27,458 nt of DNA from JASFYU01 sp045046905 (GCA_045046905.1 JASFYU010000187.1:1-27458), one strand, 5' to 3'; counted from the stretch's first letter, positions 1 to 8,540 are shown. A program made the numbers and translations. The notes: generated from the letters alone by a model not told the origin.

Positions 1-107
1 CTTGAATCCAAATACTGCACATCCATTTGTGAGGTCTCCATTTTGAGCCTTATCAATTGTGTTCCGTTCTTCTTCGTATAGGGAGACAGATAGTAGTTGA
101 AATTCAT
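1..107 (-). CDS. N-terminal fragment of a gene leaving the window, possibly a tyrosine recombinase
   Basis: An open frame starts at an ATG at 107 on the minus strand and runs off the left edge without a stop; 35 residues are visible, beginning MNFNYYLSPYTKKNGTQLIR. The pattern of an aromatic/YL strand, a KKNGT turn and an I-R-L strand is like the N-terminal arm-binding domain of Bacteroidota tyrosine recombinases. This is a resemblance seen by eye in a short stretch. A TATATTTG box lies 16 bases upstream of the start, which supports a real gene start. It could instead be another small beta-rich N-terminus. The gene is transcribed away from yebC's 3' end. Confidence 0.4.
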   Translation of the reverse strand, partial: MNFNYYLSPYTKKNGTQLIRLKMETSQMDVQYLDS

Positions 108-123
108 TAGTTCGAAATCATAA

Positions 124-131
124 CAAATATA
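124..131 (-). promoter_or_regulatory. Candidate -7 box for the partial gene at the left edge
   Basis: On the minus strand this reads TATATTTG, an exact match to the Bacteroidota -7 consensus TAnnTTTG, with 16 bases between it and the ATG at 107. No clear TTTG -33 element is seen at the usual spacing, only T-rich sequence. Confidence 0.4.
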
Positions 132-198
132 AACAATTATCAAGAAAAATATTCTTGTAAATAGGGGATTTGTTGAATGTTTAAGGGGTTTTGGGGAT

Positions 199-909
199 TT
201 ATTCCTTCATGGTATGATATACATTTTGTACATCATCGTCCTCTTCGATTTTCTCCAACAATTTTTCCACATCGCCCACATCGCCTTCCGAGAGTTCTTT
301 ACTGAGCTGTGGAATACGTTCAAAGCCAGAAGATAATATTTCGAGTGACCTGTTCTCCAGTTCTTTTTGAATCGCGCCAAAACTTTCAAAAGGGGCATAA
401 ATAAGTATACCGTCTTCATCTACGAACACCTCTTCTGCTCCAAAATCTATCATTTCGAGCTCTAGTTCCTCTGGGTCTATGCCTTCGGCGGGTATCCTGA
501 AATTGCACGTATGGTCGAACATGAACTCTACAGATCCAGAGGTGCCCAAACTACCGTCACACTTATTAAAATAACTGCGGATGTTGGCAACAGTTCGTGT
601 ATTGTTATCGGTAGCCGTTTCTATTAAAATAGCGATACCATGAGGGGCATAGCCTTCAAAAAGTATTTCTTTATAATCGCCTAGGCTCTTGTCCGAAGCT
701 CTTTTTATGGCACGGTCAACATTGTCCTTTGGCATGTTAACGGCCTTGGCATTTTGGATAACGGCCCTTAGACGTGAATTTGAACCAGGGTCGGGGCCAC
801 CTTCTTTGACCGCCATGACAATATCCTTTCCAATTCTCGTGAACGCCTTGGACATGGCTGCCCATCGCTTCATTTTACGTGCTTTTCTAAACTCGTAAGC
901 TCTTCCCAT
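199..909 (-). CDS. yebC: YebC/PmpR family protein (TACO1-like)
   Basis: The 236-residue product has the full length of the YebC/PmpR/TACO1 family. It opens with MGRAYEFRKARKMKRWAAMS (family pattern MGRxxxxxxRKxxxDaxksK) and carries the conserved stretches GSNSRLRAVIQNAKAVNMPK (about 42-61) and the EGYAPHGIAILIE block near residue 85. An acidic patch (EDDDVQNVYHTM) closes the protein, as is typical. Family members were first described as DNA-binding transcriptional regulators; mitochondrial TACO1 and later bacterial YebC work ties them to ribosome function on difficult sequences such as proline runs. The protein is expected to be cytoplasmic. It is the last gene of a leftward cluster. An 82-base gap and its own TAnnTTTG box suggest it can also be transcribed alone. 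Confidence 0.95.
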   Translation of the reverse strand: MGRAYEFRKARKMKRWAAMSKAFTRIGKDIVMAVKEGGPDPGSNSRLRAVIQNAKAVNMPKDNVDRAIKRASDKSLGDYKEILFEGYAPHGIAILIETATDNNTRTVANIRSYFNKCDGSLGTSGSVEFMFDHTCNFRIPAEGIDPEELELEMIDFGAEEVFVDEDGILIYAPFESFGAIQKELENRSLEILSSGFERIPQLSKELSEGDVGDVEKLLEKIEEDDDVQNVYHTMKE

Positions 910-935
910 TTCTTAATCGATTAATTATATATGCG

Positions 936-943
936 CAAATTTA
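936..943 (-). promoter_or_regulatory. Candidate -7 box of yebC
   Basis: On the minus strand this reads TAAATTTG, an exact TAnnTTTG match, 26 bases before the yebC ATG. A TTG about 23 bases further upstream could be a weak -33 element. Confidence 0.45.
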
Positions 944-991
944 ACAAATTTTGAAGATGAAAAAACCAAGATGTAGTTTAGTTTTTCATCT

Positions 992-1279
992 TCACTTACT
1001 CTTGGTAACCTTCTCAATAGCGTGCGCCAATTCAAAATCTTTTTCGGTTACCCCGCCAACATCGTGGGTATTCAAGCGAATGTTGAGGGTATTGTACACA
1101 TTGCTCCAATTCGGATGATGACCCTGGGCCTCACACTCAAAGGCAATGCGGGTCATGACAGAGAAGGTTTCCGTGAAATTTTCGAACGTAAAAGAGGCTT
1201 CAAGGGCGGCCTTCTTATATTCCCATCCATCCAATTTGAGCAAGCGTTCTTCAATGCTGTGTTCGGTTAGTTTTTTCAT
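992..1279 (-). CDS. phhB: 4a-hydroxytetrahydrobiopterin dehydratase (pterin-4a-carbinolamine dehydratase)
   Basis: This 95-residue protein matches the pterin-4a-carbinolamine dehydratase family in size and motif. EAQGHHPNW (residues 50-58, catalytic His54-His55) is followed by VYNTLNIRLNTHDVGGVTEKD, which contains the third conserved histidine (His72). The enzyme dehydrates 4a-hydroxytetrahydrobiopterin to quinonoid dihydrobiopterin, recycling the cofactor of aromatic amino acid hydroxylases; in some bacteria family members also act in molybdopterin metabolism or as transcription co-activators. No hydroxylase gene is in the window, so its partner is unknown. It lies 36 bases downstream of the reductase gene and on the same strand, so it is probably co-transcribed with gcvT. 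Confidence 0.92.
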   Translation of the reverse strand: MKKLTEHSIEERLLKLDGWEYKKAALEASFTFENFTETFSVMTRIAFECEAQGHHPNWSNVYNTLNIRLNTHDVGGVTEKDFELAHAIEKVTKSK

Positions 1280-1315
1280 CTACTTTTTTTTAAAGATAAG
1301 AAAATCAAAAAGGTG

Positions 1316-2164
1316 CTAGCTTAAAATATGATGATCAATGATTTCTTGGTAGCTGGCCTGTAGATTTTGGGGCAGTTTATTGACTTTTGGAAGAACGGCG
1401 AGATAGCGTTCTTCATTAGTTGTGAAGACCCGTTTGTAAATGGGGTTAAAGTTGCCTATACGGTCTACGATATCTTTGATGAAATCTTCATGGTGTACCA
1501 AATCGATACTTCCTAGATGGTAGATGCCCGTTTTGTTGTGGTTGATGAGGTAATGTAGCTGTTGCGTTAGTTTGTCATCATTGGTAACATTCATGACAAG
1601 GTTAGGAAAAACATCTACAGCCTCATTGTTCCATATAGAATTTTTGATTTCCTTAATCCTGGGAGAGTTGTTACCGAATACCATAGGTATCCGTAAGATG
1701 CCCATTTTTTTTGCAGGCAGCCTCAGAAGCATGTTTTCGATTTTAATTTTTAAGCGACCGTAAACACTTTCGGATAGGGTTTTATCATTTTCATAGGATG
1801 GGTATTTGCTATAGGCGTCAAAAACATTGGCTGAAGAAAGAAAATACAAACTGCAATTATTTTTGGAAATGTATTCAACTATATGCTGATGGGCCAGTAT
1901 CTGAGCCGCAAAATTTCCACGAAGAGCGGAGATTATAATCTGGGGTCGAACTTTTTCCAAGAGCTGAAAAACATCATCCTCTTGCATATCATATTTCAAA
2001 AACTGCTGATTTGCTTCGAAGGATCTTCTTGCCGAAAAATAGGTGCCATAGGTATCAAAATAAGAACAGAGTTCTTTGTATATAGCCTTTCCTAAAAAAC
2101 CACTACCCCCTAAAATGAGTATTTTTTTTCCGCCTTCTTCTGCCTTTCCCCTTCGATTACCCAT
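1316..2164 (-). CDS. RmlD/NAD-dependent epimerase-like extended SDR
   Basis: The 282-residue protein begins with a Rossmann nucleotide-binding motif, ILGGSGFLGKAIY (residues 17-29, GxxGxxG). It has the extended-SDR catalytic set: SS at 110-111 (FLSSANVF) and Tyr135-xxx-Lys139 (VYGRLKIKIE). Overall layout resembles dTDP-4-dehydrorhamnose reductase (RmlD) and related sugar-nucleotide reductases or epimerases, but no rhamnose or other nucleotide-sugar genes sit nearby, so the substrate is unknown. The start lies 9 bases after the gcvT stop, which indicates translational coupling. Residues 1-14 (MGNRRGKAEEGGKK) are unusually polar and may not all be used, but there is no later Met before residue 60. 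Confidence 0.8.
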   Translation of the reverse strand: MGNRRGKAEEGGKKILILGGSGFLGKAIYKELCSYFDTYGTYFSARRSFEANQQFLKYDMQEDDVFQLLEKVRPQIIISALRGNFAAQILAHQHIVEYISKNNCSLYFLSSANVFDAYSKYPSYENDKTLSESVYGRLKIKIENMLLRLPAKKMGILRIPMVFGNNSPRIKEIKNSIWNNEAVDVFPNLVMNVTNDDKLTQQLHYLINHNKTGIYHLGSIDLVHHEDFIKDIVDRIGNFNPIYKRVFTTNEERYLAVLPKVNKLPQNLQASYQEIIDHHILS

Positions 2165-2173
2165 AGCGGTTAG

Positions 2174-3259
2174 TTATCCTTTATAAAACGGAGGCTTTAC
2201 CACGGTAGCCGGAACAGCATTTTTTCGAATTTGAATGTTGATTTTGCTACCTACCTCTGAAAATATACGAGGTACATACCCTAGACCAATACCCTTGCCC
2301 AATGAGGGCGACATGGTTCCTGAGGTAACGGTACCAATCTTTTTTCCCTGGCCGTCAACAATATCATAGTCTTGACGTGGAATGCCACGATCATCCAATG
2401 TAAAGGCAATAAGCTTATGCTGGGGCCCATCTGCTTTTTCTTTGGCGAGGGCCTCGCTATTTACAAAGTCTTTGGAGAATTTTGTAATCCAACCCAAACC
2501 GGCTTCAAAAGGCGAGGTTTTATCGTTGATATCATGGCCGTAAAGACAATACCCCATCTCTAAACGCAGAGTGTCTCTGGCGGCTAAGCCAACAGGTTTA
2601 ATGCCGTAATCGGCACCTGCTTCTAAAACCTTGTCCCAGACTTGTTTCACCGCTTCATTCTTGCAGTAAATTTCAAACCCACCAGAACCGGTATACCCGG
2701 TTGCCGATATAATCACATGATCGATTCCTGCAAAATCGGAAACTTCGAAATTGTAAAATTTGATACCGGCCAGATCTACAGAAGTTAAACTTTGCATGGC
2801 GGCTATCGCTTTGGGGCCTTGAATAGCCAAAAGTGAATAGTTTTCTGAAATGTCGCGCATATCAGCACCGAATTCTACATTGTATTTCGAAATATGGTTC
2901 CAGTCTTTTTCAATATTTGATGCGTTGACCACCAAGAGGTATTGTTCCTCTTTGATGCGGTAGATGATAAGGTCGTCGACAATACCGCCTTCTTCATTAG
3001 GTAAACAACCGTATTGCGCCTTTCCAATGGTTAGTTTTGAAGCATCATTAGAGCTTACTTTTTGTATGAGATCCAAGGCCGACGAACCGCTGATTAAGAA
3101 TTCTCCCATATGTGAAACATCAAAAACACCTACATGGTTTCTTACAGTTTCGTGTTCCGCATTCACTCCCTCATACGAAACAGGCATATTATAGCCCGCA
3201 AAAGAAACCATTTTGGCCCCCAATGCTTCGTGGGTACTTGTTAAGGCTGTATTTTTCAT
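2174..3259 (-). CDS. gcvT: Aminomethyltransferase, glycine cleavage system T protein
   Basis: At 361 residues this is standard GcvT length. Family signatures are clear: FDVSHMGEF near residue 46, EGGIVDDLIIYR near 90, SATGYTGSGGFEIYC near 185 and LRLEMGYCLYGHDI near 231. The last of these lies in the folate-binding GcvT domain and is followed by the C-terminal barrel domain. The protein transfers the methylene group from the aminomethyl-lipoyl H protein to tetrahydrofolate, releasing ammonia and making 5,10-methylene-THF. Genes for the H and P proteins are not in the window. A candidate promoter lies at 3282-3289, and the reductase, phhB and yebC follow on the same strand. Very secure assignment. 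Confidence 0.97.
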   Translation of the reverse strand: MKNTALTSTHEALGAKMVSFAGYNMPVSYEGVNAEHETVRNHVGVFDVSHMGEFLISGSSALDLIQKVSSNDASKLTIGKAQYGCLPNEEGGIVDDLIIYRIKEEQYLLVVNASNIEKDWNHISKYNVEFGADMRDISENYSLLAIQGPKAIAAMQSLTSVDLAGIKFYNFEVSDFAGIDHVIISATGYTGSGGFEIYCKNEAVKQVWDKVLEAGADYGIKPVGLAARDTLRLEMGYCLYGHDINDKTSPFEAGLGWITKFSKDFVNSEALAKEKADGPQHKLIAFTLDDRGIPRQDYDIVDGQGKKIGTVTSGTMSPSLGKGIGLGYVPRIFSEVGSKINIQIRKNAVPATVVKPPFYKG

Positions 3260-3281
3260 TATATATAAAATTTTAACGAAA

Positions 3282-3289
3282 CAAAGCTA
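3282..3289 (-). promoter_or_regulatory. Candidate -7 box of gcvT
   Basis: The minus strand reads TAGCTTTG, an exact TAnnTTTG match, 22 bases before the gcvT ATG. A TGTG 17 bases upstream could act as a weak -33 element. Confidence 0.45.
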
Positions 3290-3412
3290 TTGAATAATTT
3301 TTTTAACACATCTAATTTCTTGAGATATTAGAGGGCATTTTTAAACTATTTTACACTCATAAAAAAATGAATCTCGATTTCGTAGGTCTATTAGTAAACT
3401 ACCTCGATGCAG

Positions 3413-3436
3413 GCCTGCCTGCCGGCAAAGGCAGGT
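3413..3436. repeat. REP-like palindrome, copy A
   Basis: The stem CCTGCC (3414-3419) pairs with GGCAGG (3430-3435) around a 10-base loop. The same structure, with 22 of 25 bases aligned identically by eye, is at 10746-10770. In both copies an ACCTC motif precedes the stem (here at 3401). High GC within an AT-rich gap and presence in two unrelated intergenic gaps point to a dispersed repeat family. Confidence 0.6.
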
Positions 3437-3652
3437 TAAACCCACTGGTGGGAATAAATGAGATTATGAAGATTTTAATTCTTACTTCTTTGGTTTTAAA
3501 TGCCAAGACGTAGTCACCGATTTTTTGTCCGTGGATTTTTATGTATAAAGCATTCTAAATCAGATGCCTGATATCATTGAGGCCCTGATGTGACGACCAA
3601 TTCAGTTCGATAATTTTGAGCTACTCAAGTTAGCTTGATTATTCTTGATTGC

Positions 3653-4957
3653 TTAGGATTCTGCGCTATCACAGAGAAAGTTCTTTAGCTCTTGGTATGT
3701 TCTTATTTTGATAGATTTCTTCTCCTTACCCATTACTTTTTGAATCTGTGTAGGAATCTCCAATGGTTTTCCGATGGTCGCTTCGACGACATCAAGGAAC
3801 TTTACAGGATGTGCCGTTTCCAGAAATATACCATAGGTATTCGGGTGTTGAGCCCTATACTTTTTCAATCCTAAATAGCCTACAGCTCCATGTGGATCCA
3901 TAATATACTTCGATTTCTGATAAACGTTTAGGATAGCTTCCCGTGTTTCGGTATCTGTAAAGGAGTAAGAAGATAGATTCTTCTCTAATTCTTTAAAACT
4001 ATCATTATATAAATGACGTATACGTATAAAATTACTGGGGTCGCCCACATCCATAGCATTTGATATTGTAGCGGTCGAAGGTTTGGGGTCGTAATTTTGT
4101 GTCCTGAGATATTCAGGAACGGTGTTGTTGACATTGGTAGCGGCTACAAAATGATTAACAGGCATACCCAAGCGCTGTGCTACCATTCCTGCACATAGGT
4201 TTCCGAAATTTCCGCTGGGAATAGAGAAAATAATTTCCTTTTTCCTTGATTTAGCGTGTTTATAAGCGAACAAAAAATAAAATAATTGCGGTAGCCACCG
4301 CGCCACGTTGATTGAATTGGCTGAAGTCAGCTGCATTTTTTGCAATAGTTCTTCGTCTAAAAAGGCGGTTTTCACCATTTTCTGGCAGTCGTCAAAAGTG
4401 CCATCGACTTCAAGTGCTATAATGTTCTTACCGAGAGTTGTCAATTGCCGTTCTTGAATATCGCTGACTTTTCCGCTAGGGTAGAGGATAACTACATTTA
4501 CGCCCTTTACCCCTAAAAAGCCATTGGCCACAGCACCACCTGTATCACCAGAAGTAGCGACGACTACGGTGACTTCAGAATTTTTTCCTTGAGAGAAATA
4601 CCCTAGGCATTGTGCCATGAATCGCGCTCCGACATCTTTAAATGCCATAGTGGGCCCATGAAAAAGTTCTAGTGTGGCAATGTCCTCCTCAATTTCTACA
4701 AGCGGAAAATCAAAATCTAGTATATGGTTTAGAATTTCCTTTAAAACACTATCTGGTATATCGGCGCTTACAAATTGATGAATGGCCTGAAATGCGATCT
4801 CCTGATTTGATAATTTCTCTATCTGTTCGAAGAATGAGTTCGGCAAAGGCCTTATTTCCTCCGGAAAATACAATCCGCGATCGGGTGCTATTCCTTTGAT
4901 AACGGCAGTAGCAAAAGGTATTTTTGGTGCTTGTTTGTTTAAACTGTAAAAATTCAT
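3653..4957 (-). CDS. thrC: Threonine synthase
   Basis: This 434-residue PLP enzyme converts O-phosphohomoserine to threonine and phosphate, the last step of threonine synthesis. The PLP-binding lysine is Lys107 in the motif HGPTMAFKDVGARF. The phosphate-binding and substrate loops (VVATSGDTGGAVANG near 130, SIPSGNFGNLCAG near 245) are intact, as is the late DPHGAVGY block. The ATG abuts the thrB stop codon with no intervening base, so the two are almost certainly translationally coupled. It is the last gene of the thrA-thrB-thrC operon. Confidence 0.97.
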   Translation of the reverse strand: MNFYSLNKQAPKIPFATAVIKGIAPDRGLYFPEEIRPLPNSFFEQIEKLSNQEIAFQAIHQFVSADIPDSVLKEILNHILDFDFPLVEIEEDIATLELFHGPTMAFKDVGARFMAQCLGYFSQGKNSEVTVVVATSGDTGGAVANGFLGVKGVNVVILYPSGKVSDIQERQLTTLGKNIIALEVDGTFDDCQKMVKTAFLDEELLQKMQLTSANSINVARWLPQLFYFLFAYKHAKSRKKEIIFSIPSGNFGNLCAGMVAQRLGMPVNHFVAATNVNNTVPEYLRTQNYDPKPSTATISNAMDVGDPSNFIRIRHLYNDSFKELEKNLSSYSFTDTETREAILNVYQKSKYIMDPHGAVGYLGLKKYRAQHPNTYGIFLETAHPVKFLDVVEATIGKPLEIPTQIQKVMGKEKKSIKIRTYQELKNFLCDSAES

Positions 4958-5881
4958 TTAATTTAAGATCTTAATTCCTTGTCGATTAATTTTCGATATA
5001 TGTACATCGTAATCGACACCTATATTCTTATAAACTTCCTTCATCGATTGCCCAACTTTGTGGGCGATTTTCTCACCTTGGCTAAAGGCGAAAATAGATG
5101 GCCCTGAACCTGAAATACCACAACCCAAGGCACCCGCCCTTAGGGCTTCTGATTTTACGGCATCAAAACCGGGGATTAGAATTGATCGTATCGGTTCTAC
5201 GATATGATCTGTCAGTGAACGCCCTATAAGTGCATAGTCTTCGGTAAAAAGCCCGGCGATCAAGCCGCCAAGATTACCCCATTGCTTGATACCATCTGCT
5301 AAGGTGATATTGGTTTTAAGAATTTTTCGTGAATCCGACGTTTTTACTTCAATCTGCGGATGAATCACCGTAGCATACAATTCGGTGGGCGTATGAATAG
5401 GAACAATATCCAAGGGATCATAACTTCTCACTAGGGTAAAACCTCCGAATAGGGCAGGGGCCACATTATCGGCATGGGCAACACCGCTGGCCAAACGTTC
5501 GCCTTCCATCGCAAATTTCACCAGTTCTAAAGTAGAGAACGGTTTGTTCAATAATTCATTCATAGCCCAAACGGCTCCTGTTGAACTGGCGGCACTACTG
5601 CCGATACCACTTCCTGCCTTGATTCTTTTGTAGATTTCGATTTCGAATCCACCGGTATAATCACTCTTGGCCATCAGGGCCAGGCCTGCCACCCCTGCCA
5701 CGTTTTTCAAGGTTTCAATAGGTAGGTACTGCCCCTCAAGTTTTGTGATGCGAATACCTTTTTTATCGACCTTTCTAATGACCATTTCATCACCTATAGT
5801 ATCTAAGGCTACCCCTAGGACATCAAATCCGCAGGAGATATTAGCAATTGTAGCCGGACAAAAAATCTTGATCGAATTCAT
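4958..5881 (-). CDS. thrB: Homoserine kinase
   Basis: A 307-residue GHMP-family kinase. The ATP-binding motif is at residues 89-100 (AGSGIGSSAASS), and the C-terminal GCGISGSGPSIFAF glycine motif near 255 is present. It phosphorylates homoserine with ATP to give O-phosphohomoserine, the substrate of ThrC. Its stop codon is directly followed by the thrC start, and its own ATG lies 2 bases after the thrA stop. The tight packing shows an operon with coordinated expression. Confidence 0.97.
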   Translation of the reverse strand: MNSIKIFCPATIANISCGFDVLGVALDTIGDEMVIRKVDKKGIRITKLEGQYLPIETLKNVAGVAGLALMAKSDYTGGFEIEIYKRIKAGSGIGSSAASSTGAVWAMNELLNKPFSTLELVKFAMEGERLASGVAHADNVAPALFGGFTLVRSYDPLDIVPIHTPTELYATVIHPQIEVKTSDSRKILKTNITLADGIKQWGNLGGLIAGLFTEDYALIGRSLTDHIVEPIRSILIPGFDAVKSEALRAGALGCGISGSGPSIFAFSQGEKIAHKVGQSMKEVYKNIGVDYDVHISKINRQGIKILN

Positions 5882-5883
5882 CT

Positions 5884-8328
5884 TTAAAAATTACCTATTC
5901 TAATAATATCGGCAAAAATACCAGAAGCCGTAACGTCTGCGCCCGCACCGGCACCTTTAATAATCAGCGGCTGATTAGGGTAGCGTTCAGTATAAAACAA
6001 GACAATATTATCACTGCCTTCCAAATTGTAGAAATCATGCCCTTTAGGGATCTGTTGTAGTCCTACGCTTGCCTTGCCTGCTTCAAACTTGGCTACATAT
6101 TTTAATCTGCTGTCGCAATCGACCGCTCTCTTATACAATTCTTGAAATGTAGCTTCATGTTTCTTTAGCGAAGCAAAGAAGTCAGTATTATTTGTGGTTT
6201 TTAGACTTTCTTCAGGTAAAAATGGTTTGTTGCCTATATCCTCTATTTCTAATTGATTGCCGCTTTCTCGTGCAAGGATCAATATTTTGCGCATTACATC
6301 GATGCCACTTAGGTCAATTTTAGGGTCTGGTTCTGTGTATCCCTCTTCTTGAGCCTGTTTAACAACATCATGAAAAGTTGTTGTATCATTGAAGGTATTG
6401 AAAATAAAATTCAGGCTTCCTGAAAGCACGGCCTGAATCTTCAACACCTTATCACCTGAAGCAATCAAGTGTTTTAAAGTATCGATAATAGGCAGTCCTG
6501 CACCAACGTTTGTTTCGAATAGGAAAGGAGCATTATATTTTGTTGCTAAGTTTTTCAATGCCTTATAGTTCGAATAATTTGAAGAACATGCGATTTTGTT
6601 GCAGGTGACCACAGAGATGCTATTACTCAAATAAGAATGATAGGTGTTAGAAACCTCTTCACTGGCCGTATTATCAACAAAAATACTGTTGCGGTAATTG
6701 AATTTGTTCACTGTATCGAAGAATTTGGCTTTGTCAGCTTTTTCGCCATTCAAAACTAAGCTTTCCCAATTCTTTAATGAGATTCCGTTTTCATCAAAGA
6801 ACATAGTACGTGAATTAGAGATACCTATCACTCTTATGTTTAATTTTAAATTCTCTTTGAGATACTCTTTCTGTTGTTGTATTTGGTTCAGAAATTTGGA
6901 TCCAACATTTCCGACACCCATGACAAAAAGGTTGAGTTGTTTAACGTTTTCTTCGAAAAACTCTTCATGAAGGGCATTTAAAGCCTTTTTTACGTCATCT
7001 TTCTTGATTACCGCAGATATATTGCGCTCAGAAGCCCCCTGTGAAATTACCCTGATATTTACATTGTTCTTGCCAAGGGTACTGAACATTTTTCCACTTA
7101 GCCCCTGGTGACTTTTCATATTATCGCCAATAAGAGCGATAATCGCCAGATCTTTTTCGGCAATCGCAGCTTTGATTTTTCCCCTTTCGATTTCATGTTC
7201 AAAAGCCATATTGACAATTTGTACGGCATAATCTATATCATCGGCTGAAATTCCTATACAGATCGAGTGTTCTGATGAGGCTTGAGTGATAAGTACAACA
7301 CTTATTTCGGCTTGGGAAAGCACTTCGAAGAAGCGTTTTGAAACCCCTGGAACACCCACCATTCCGGGGCCTTCTAAGGAGAGAAGGGCTATGTTTCCGA
7401 CATGGCTGATGCCTCGTACGGTCTTGCCCTTATCGTTTTTGCTTTTTGTAATAAGCGTTCCGCTATTTTCTGGCTCAAAAGTGTTTTTGATGCGTATTGA
7501 AATGCCTTTAGACAGTACGGGCTGTATGGTTGGCGGATACAGTACTTTTGCTCCAAAATGAGAGAGTTCCATAGCCTCTTCATAGGAGATAAGCGGAATT
7601 GCCTTGGCCTGAGTCACTAATTTTGGGTTGGCGGTATACATGCCATTGACATCGGTCCAAATCTCCAAGATTTCAGATTCACAAGCAGCTGCGACAATCG
7701 CGGCGGTATAATCAGAGCCTCCTCGCCCCAGGGTGGTAGAGTTTCCATTTTTCGAAGATGCGATGAACCCGGCCATCACAATAATTCGTTGGCTCACCTT
7801 GGAAAAGAATTTTTTGCAGCCTATATTCGTAAGCTCGAAATTAACGCTTGTCCGGCCATTTAAATCATTTGTTTTTATAAGCTCTCTACTGTCTACATAA
7901 CAGACGTCCATTTGTTGCGAGCTGAAAAATTCACTAAGAATATACGAGGAGAACAGCTCGCCGTAACTAACGATCTTGTCAGATAGTTTTGGCGTGATTT
8001 CACCGATTAAATAAGCACCTTCCAACAGCGTTTCCAAAGTATTCAGCTCGCTTTTTATTTTGCTCAAAACCTTGCTTTGTCCCTTGATTGGAATAAGTTC
8101 TTTTATGACCGTAAGATGTCTTTGTTCAATCTCTTTTAAATTTTCTTTATAGGATTGATCTTGAACAGATGCCAAATGAGATGTTTTTATTAAAAGATCG
8201 GTGATGCCGCCAAAAGCCGAGACAACCACAATAATCTGGTCTCCTTTGGTGTTCGCTACAATATTTTTGACTAAGGCTATATTTTTGCCGTTGGCTACAG
8301 AGGTGCCACCGAATTTTAAAACTTTCAT
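5884..8328 (-). CDS. thrA: Bifunctional aspartate kinase / homoserine dehydrogenase I
   Basis: The 814-residue fusion carries two enzymes of the aspartate pathway. The N-terminal aspartokinase starts with KFGGTSVANG (residues 5-14) and has the TTLGRGGSDYTAA nucleotide/substrate block near 200. Two ACT-type regulatory segments follow (about 310-460). The homoserine dehydrogenase begins with the NAD(P)-binding GVGNVGSKFL near 470, with FETNVGAGLPIIDTLKHL and the C-terminal GAGAGADVTASGIFADIIR block intact. It makes aspartyl phosphate at the pathway entry and later reduces aspartate semialdehyde to homoserine. The ACT region suggests allosteric feedback, and the upstream leader (8401-8427) suggests an added level of control by threonine supply. 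Confidence 0.97.
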   Translation of the reverse strand: MKVLKFGGTSVANGKNIALVKNIVANTKGDQIIVVVSAFGGITDLLIKTSHLASVQDQSYKENLKEIEQRHLTVIKELIPIKGQSKVLSKIKSELNTLETLLEGAYLIGEITPKLSDKIVSYGELFSSYILSEFFSSQQMDVCYVDSRELIKTNDLNGRTSVNFELTNIGCKKFFSKVSQRIIVMAGFIASSKNGNSTTLGRGGSDYTAAIVAAACESEILEIWTDVNGMYTANPKLVTQAKAIPLISYEEAMELSHFGAKVLYPPTIQPVLSKGISIRIKNTFEPENSGTLITKSKNDKGKTVRGISHVGNIALLSLEGPGMVGVPGVSKRFFEVLSQAEISVVLITQASSEHSICIGISADDIDYAVQIVNMAFEHEIERGKIKAAIAEKDLAIIALIGDNMKSHQGLSGKMFSTLGKNNVNIRVISQGASERNISAVIKKDDVKKALNALHEEFFEENVKQLNLFVMGVGNVGSKFLNQIQQQKEYLKENLKLNIRVIGISNSRTMFFDENGISLKNWESLVLNGEKADKAKFFDTVNKFNYRNSIFVDNTASEEVSNTYHSYLSNSISVVTCNKIACSSNYSNYKALKNLATKYNAPFLFETNVGAGLPIIDTLKHLIASGDKVLKIQAVLSGSLNFIFNTFNDTTTFHDVVKQAQEEGYTEPDPKIDLSGIDVMRKILILARESGNQLEIEDIGNKPFLPEESLKTTNNTDFFASLKKHEATFQELYKRAVDCDSRLKYVAKFEAGKASVGLQQIPKGHDFYNLEGSDNIVLFYTERYPNQPLIIKGAGAGADVTASGIFADIIRIGNF

Positions 8329-8400
8329 TATAAAAAGTGATTAACGTGTGTGAATTGCTTAAGAATGATTAAACGCTGAAATGGATGTGTATATGTTTGT

Positions 8401-8427
8401 TTACCCCACAGGGGTCGTAGTACTCAT
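8401..8427 (-). CDS. Candidate leader peptide of the thr operon (MSTTTPVG)
   Basis: Between the thrA promoter and the thrA ATG the minus strand carries a nine-codon frame, ATG AGT ACT ACG ACC CCT plus GTG GGG TAA. It encodes MSTTTPVG with three threonine codons in a row. Its last codons form a small hairpin (ACCCC-TGT-GGGGT, 8403-8415). Enterobacterial thr operons are controlled by a Thr/Ile-rich leader peptide through attenuation; this frame is in the matching place upstream of the equivalent genes. I see no T-tailed terminator between it and thrA, so any mechanism would differ or be less obvious. It is very short and could be chance. Confidence 0.45.
   Translation of the reverse strand: MSTTTPVG
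8403..8415. promoter_or_regulatory. Small hairpin overlapping the thr leader frame
   Basis: ACCCC pairs with GGGGT around a three-base loop. On the transcript the stem covers the Pro-Val-Gly codons and the stop codon of the candidate leader peptide, so ribosome position on the Thr codons could affect whether it forms. Confidence 0.4.
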
Positions 8428-8509
8428 TGTAATAATGCAAGCATTGGTCAAGAGAGAAATGAGTGATTTTATGTCAAAATTGTTATAATACATGCTTCTA
8501 AGAAAGATT

Positions 8510-8540
8510 CAAAAGTAGTATTTTTAACCTCCTAAACAAA
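8510..8540 (-). promoter_or_regulatory. Promoter of the thrABC operon
   Basis: On the minus strand there is TTTG (8537-8540), 19 bases, then TACTTTTG (8510-8517): an exact match to the Bacteroidota housekeeping promoter TTTG-N17-23-TAnnTTTG. The predicted transcript would start near 8500-8505 and carry a leader of about 175 bases before the thrA ATG, containing the MSTTTPVG frame. Confidence 0.65.

Larger units (their letters stand above)
3260..3652. other. 393-base gap between gcvT and thrC
   Basis: The right part lies downstream of thrC and the left part is the gcvT promoter region. It holds a REP-like palindrome (3413-3436) and a second small hairpin, CCCAC-TG-GTGGG, at 3441-3452. I found no convincing gene on either strand and no clear intrinsic terminator for the thr operon. 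A minus-strand stretch of about 48 codons beside the palindrome has no start codon or family resemblance. Confidence 0.6.

Noticed and set aside
3421..3540. A 48-codon open stretch on the minus strand beside REP copy A
   Set aside because: It has no start codon, reads through the repeat itself and matches no family I know.
8329..8400. An intrinsic terminator between the thr leader peptide and thrA
   Set aside because: The only T-run (near 8332-8336) has no stable stem in front of it on the minus strand.
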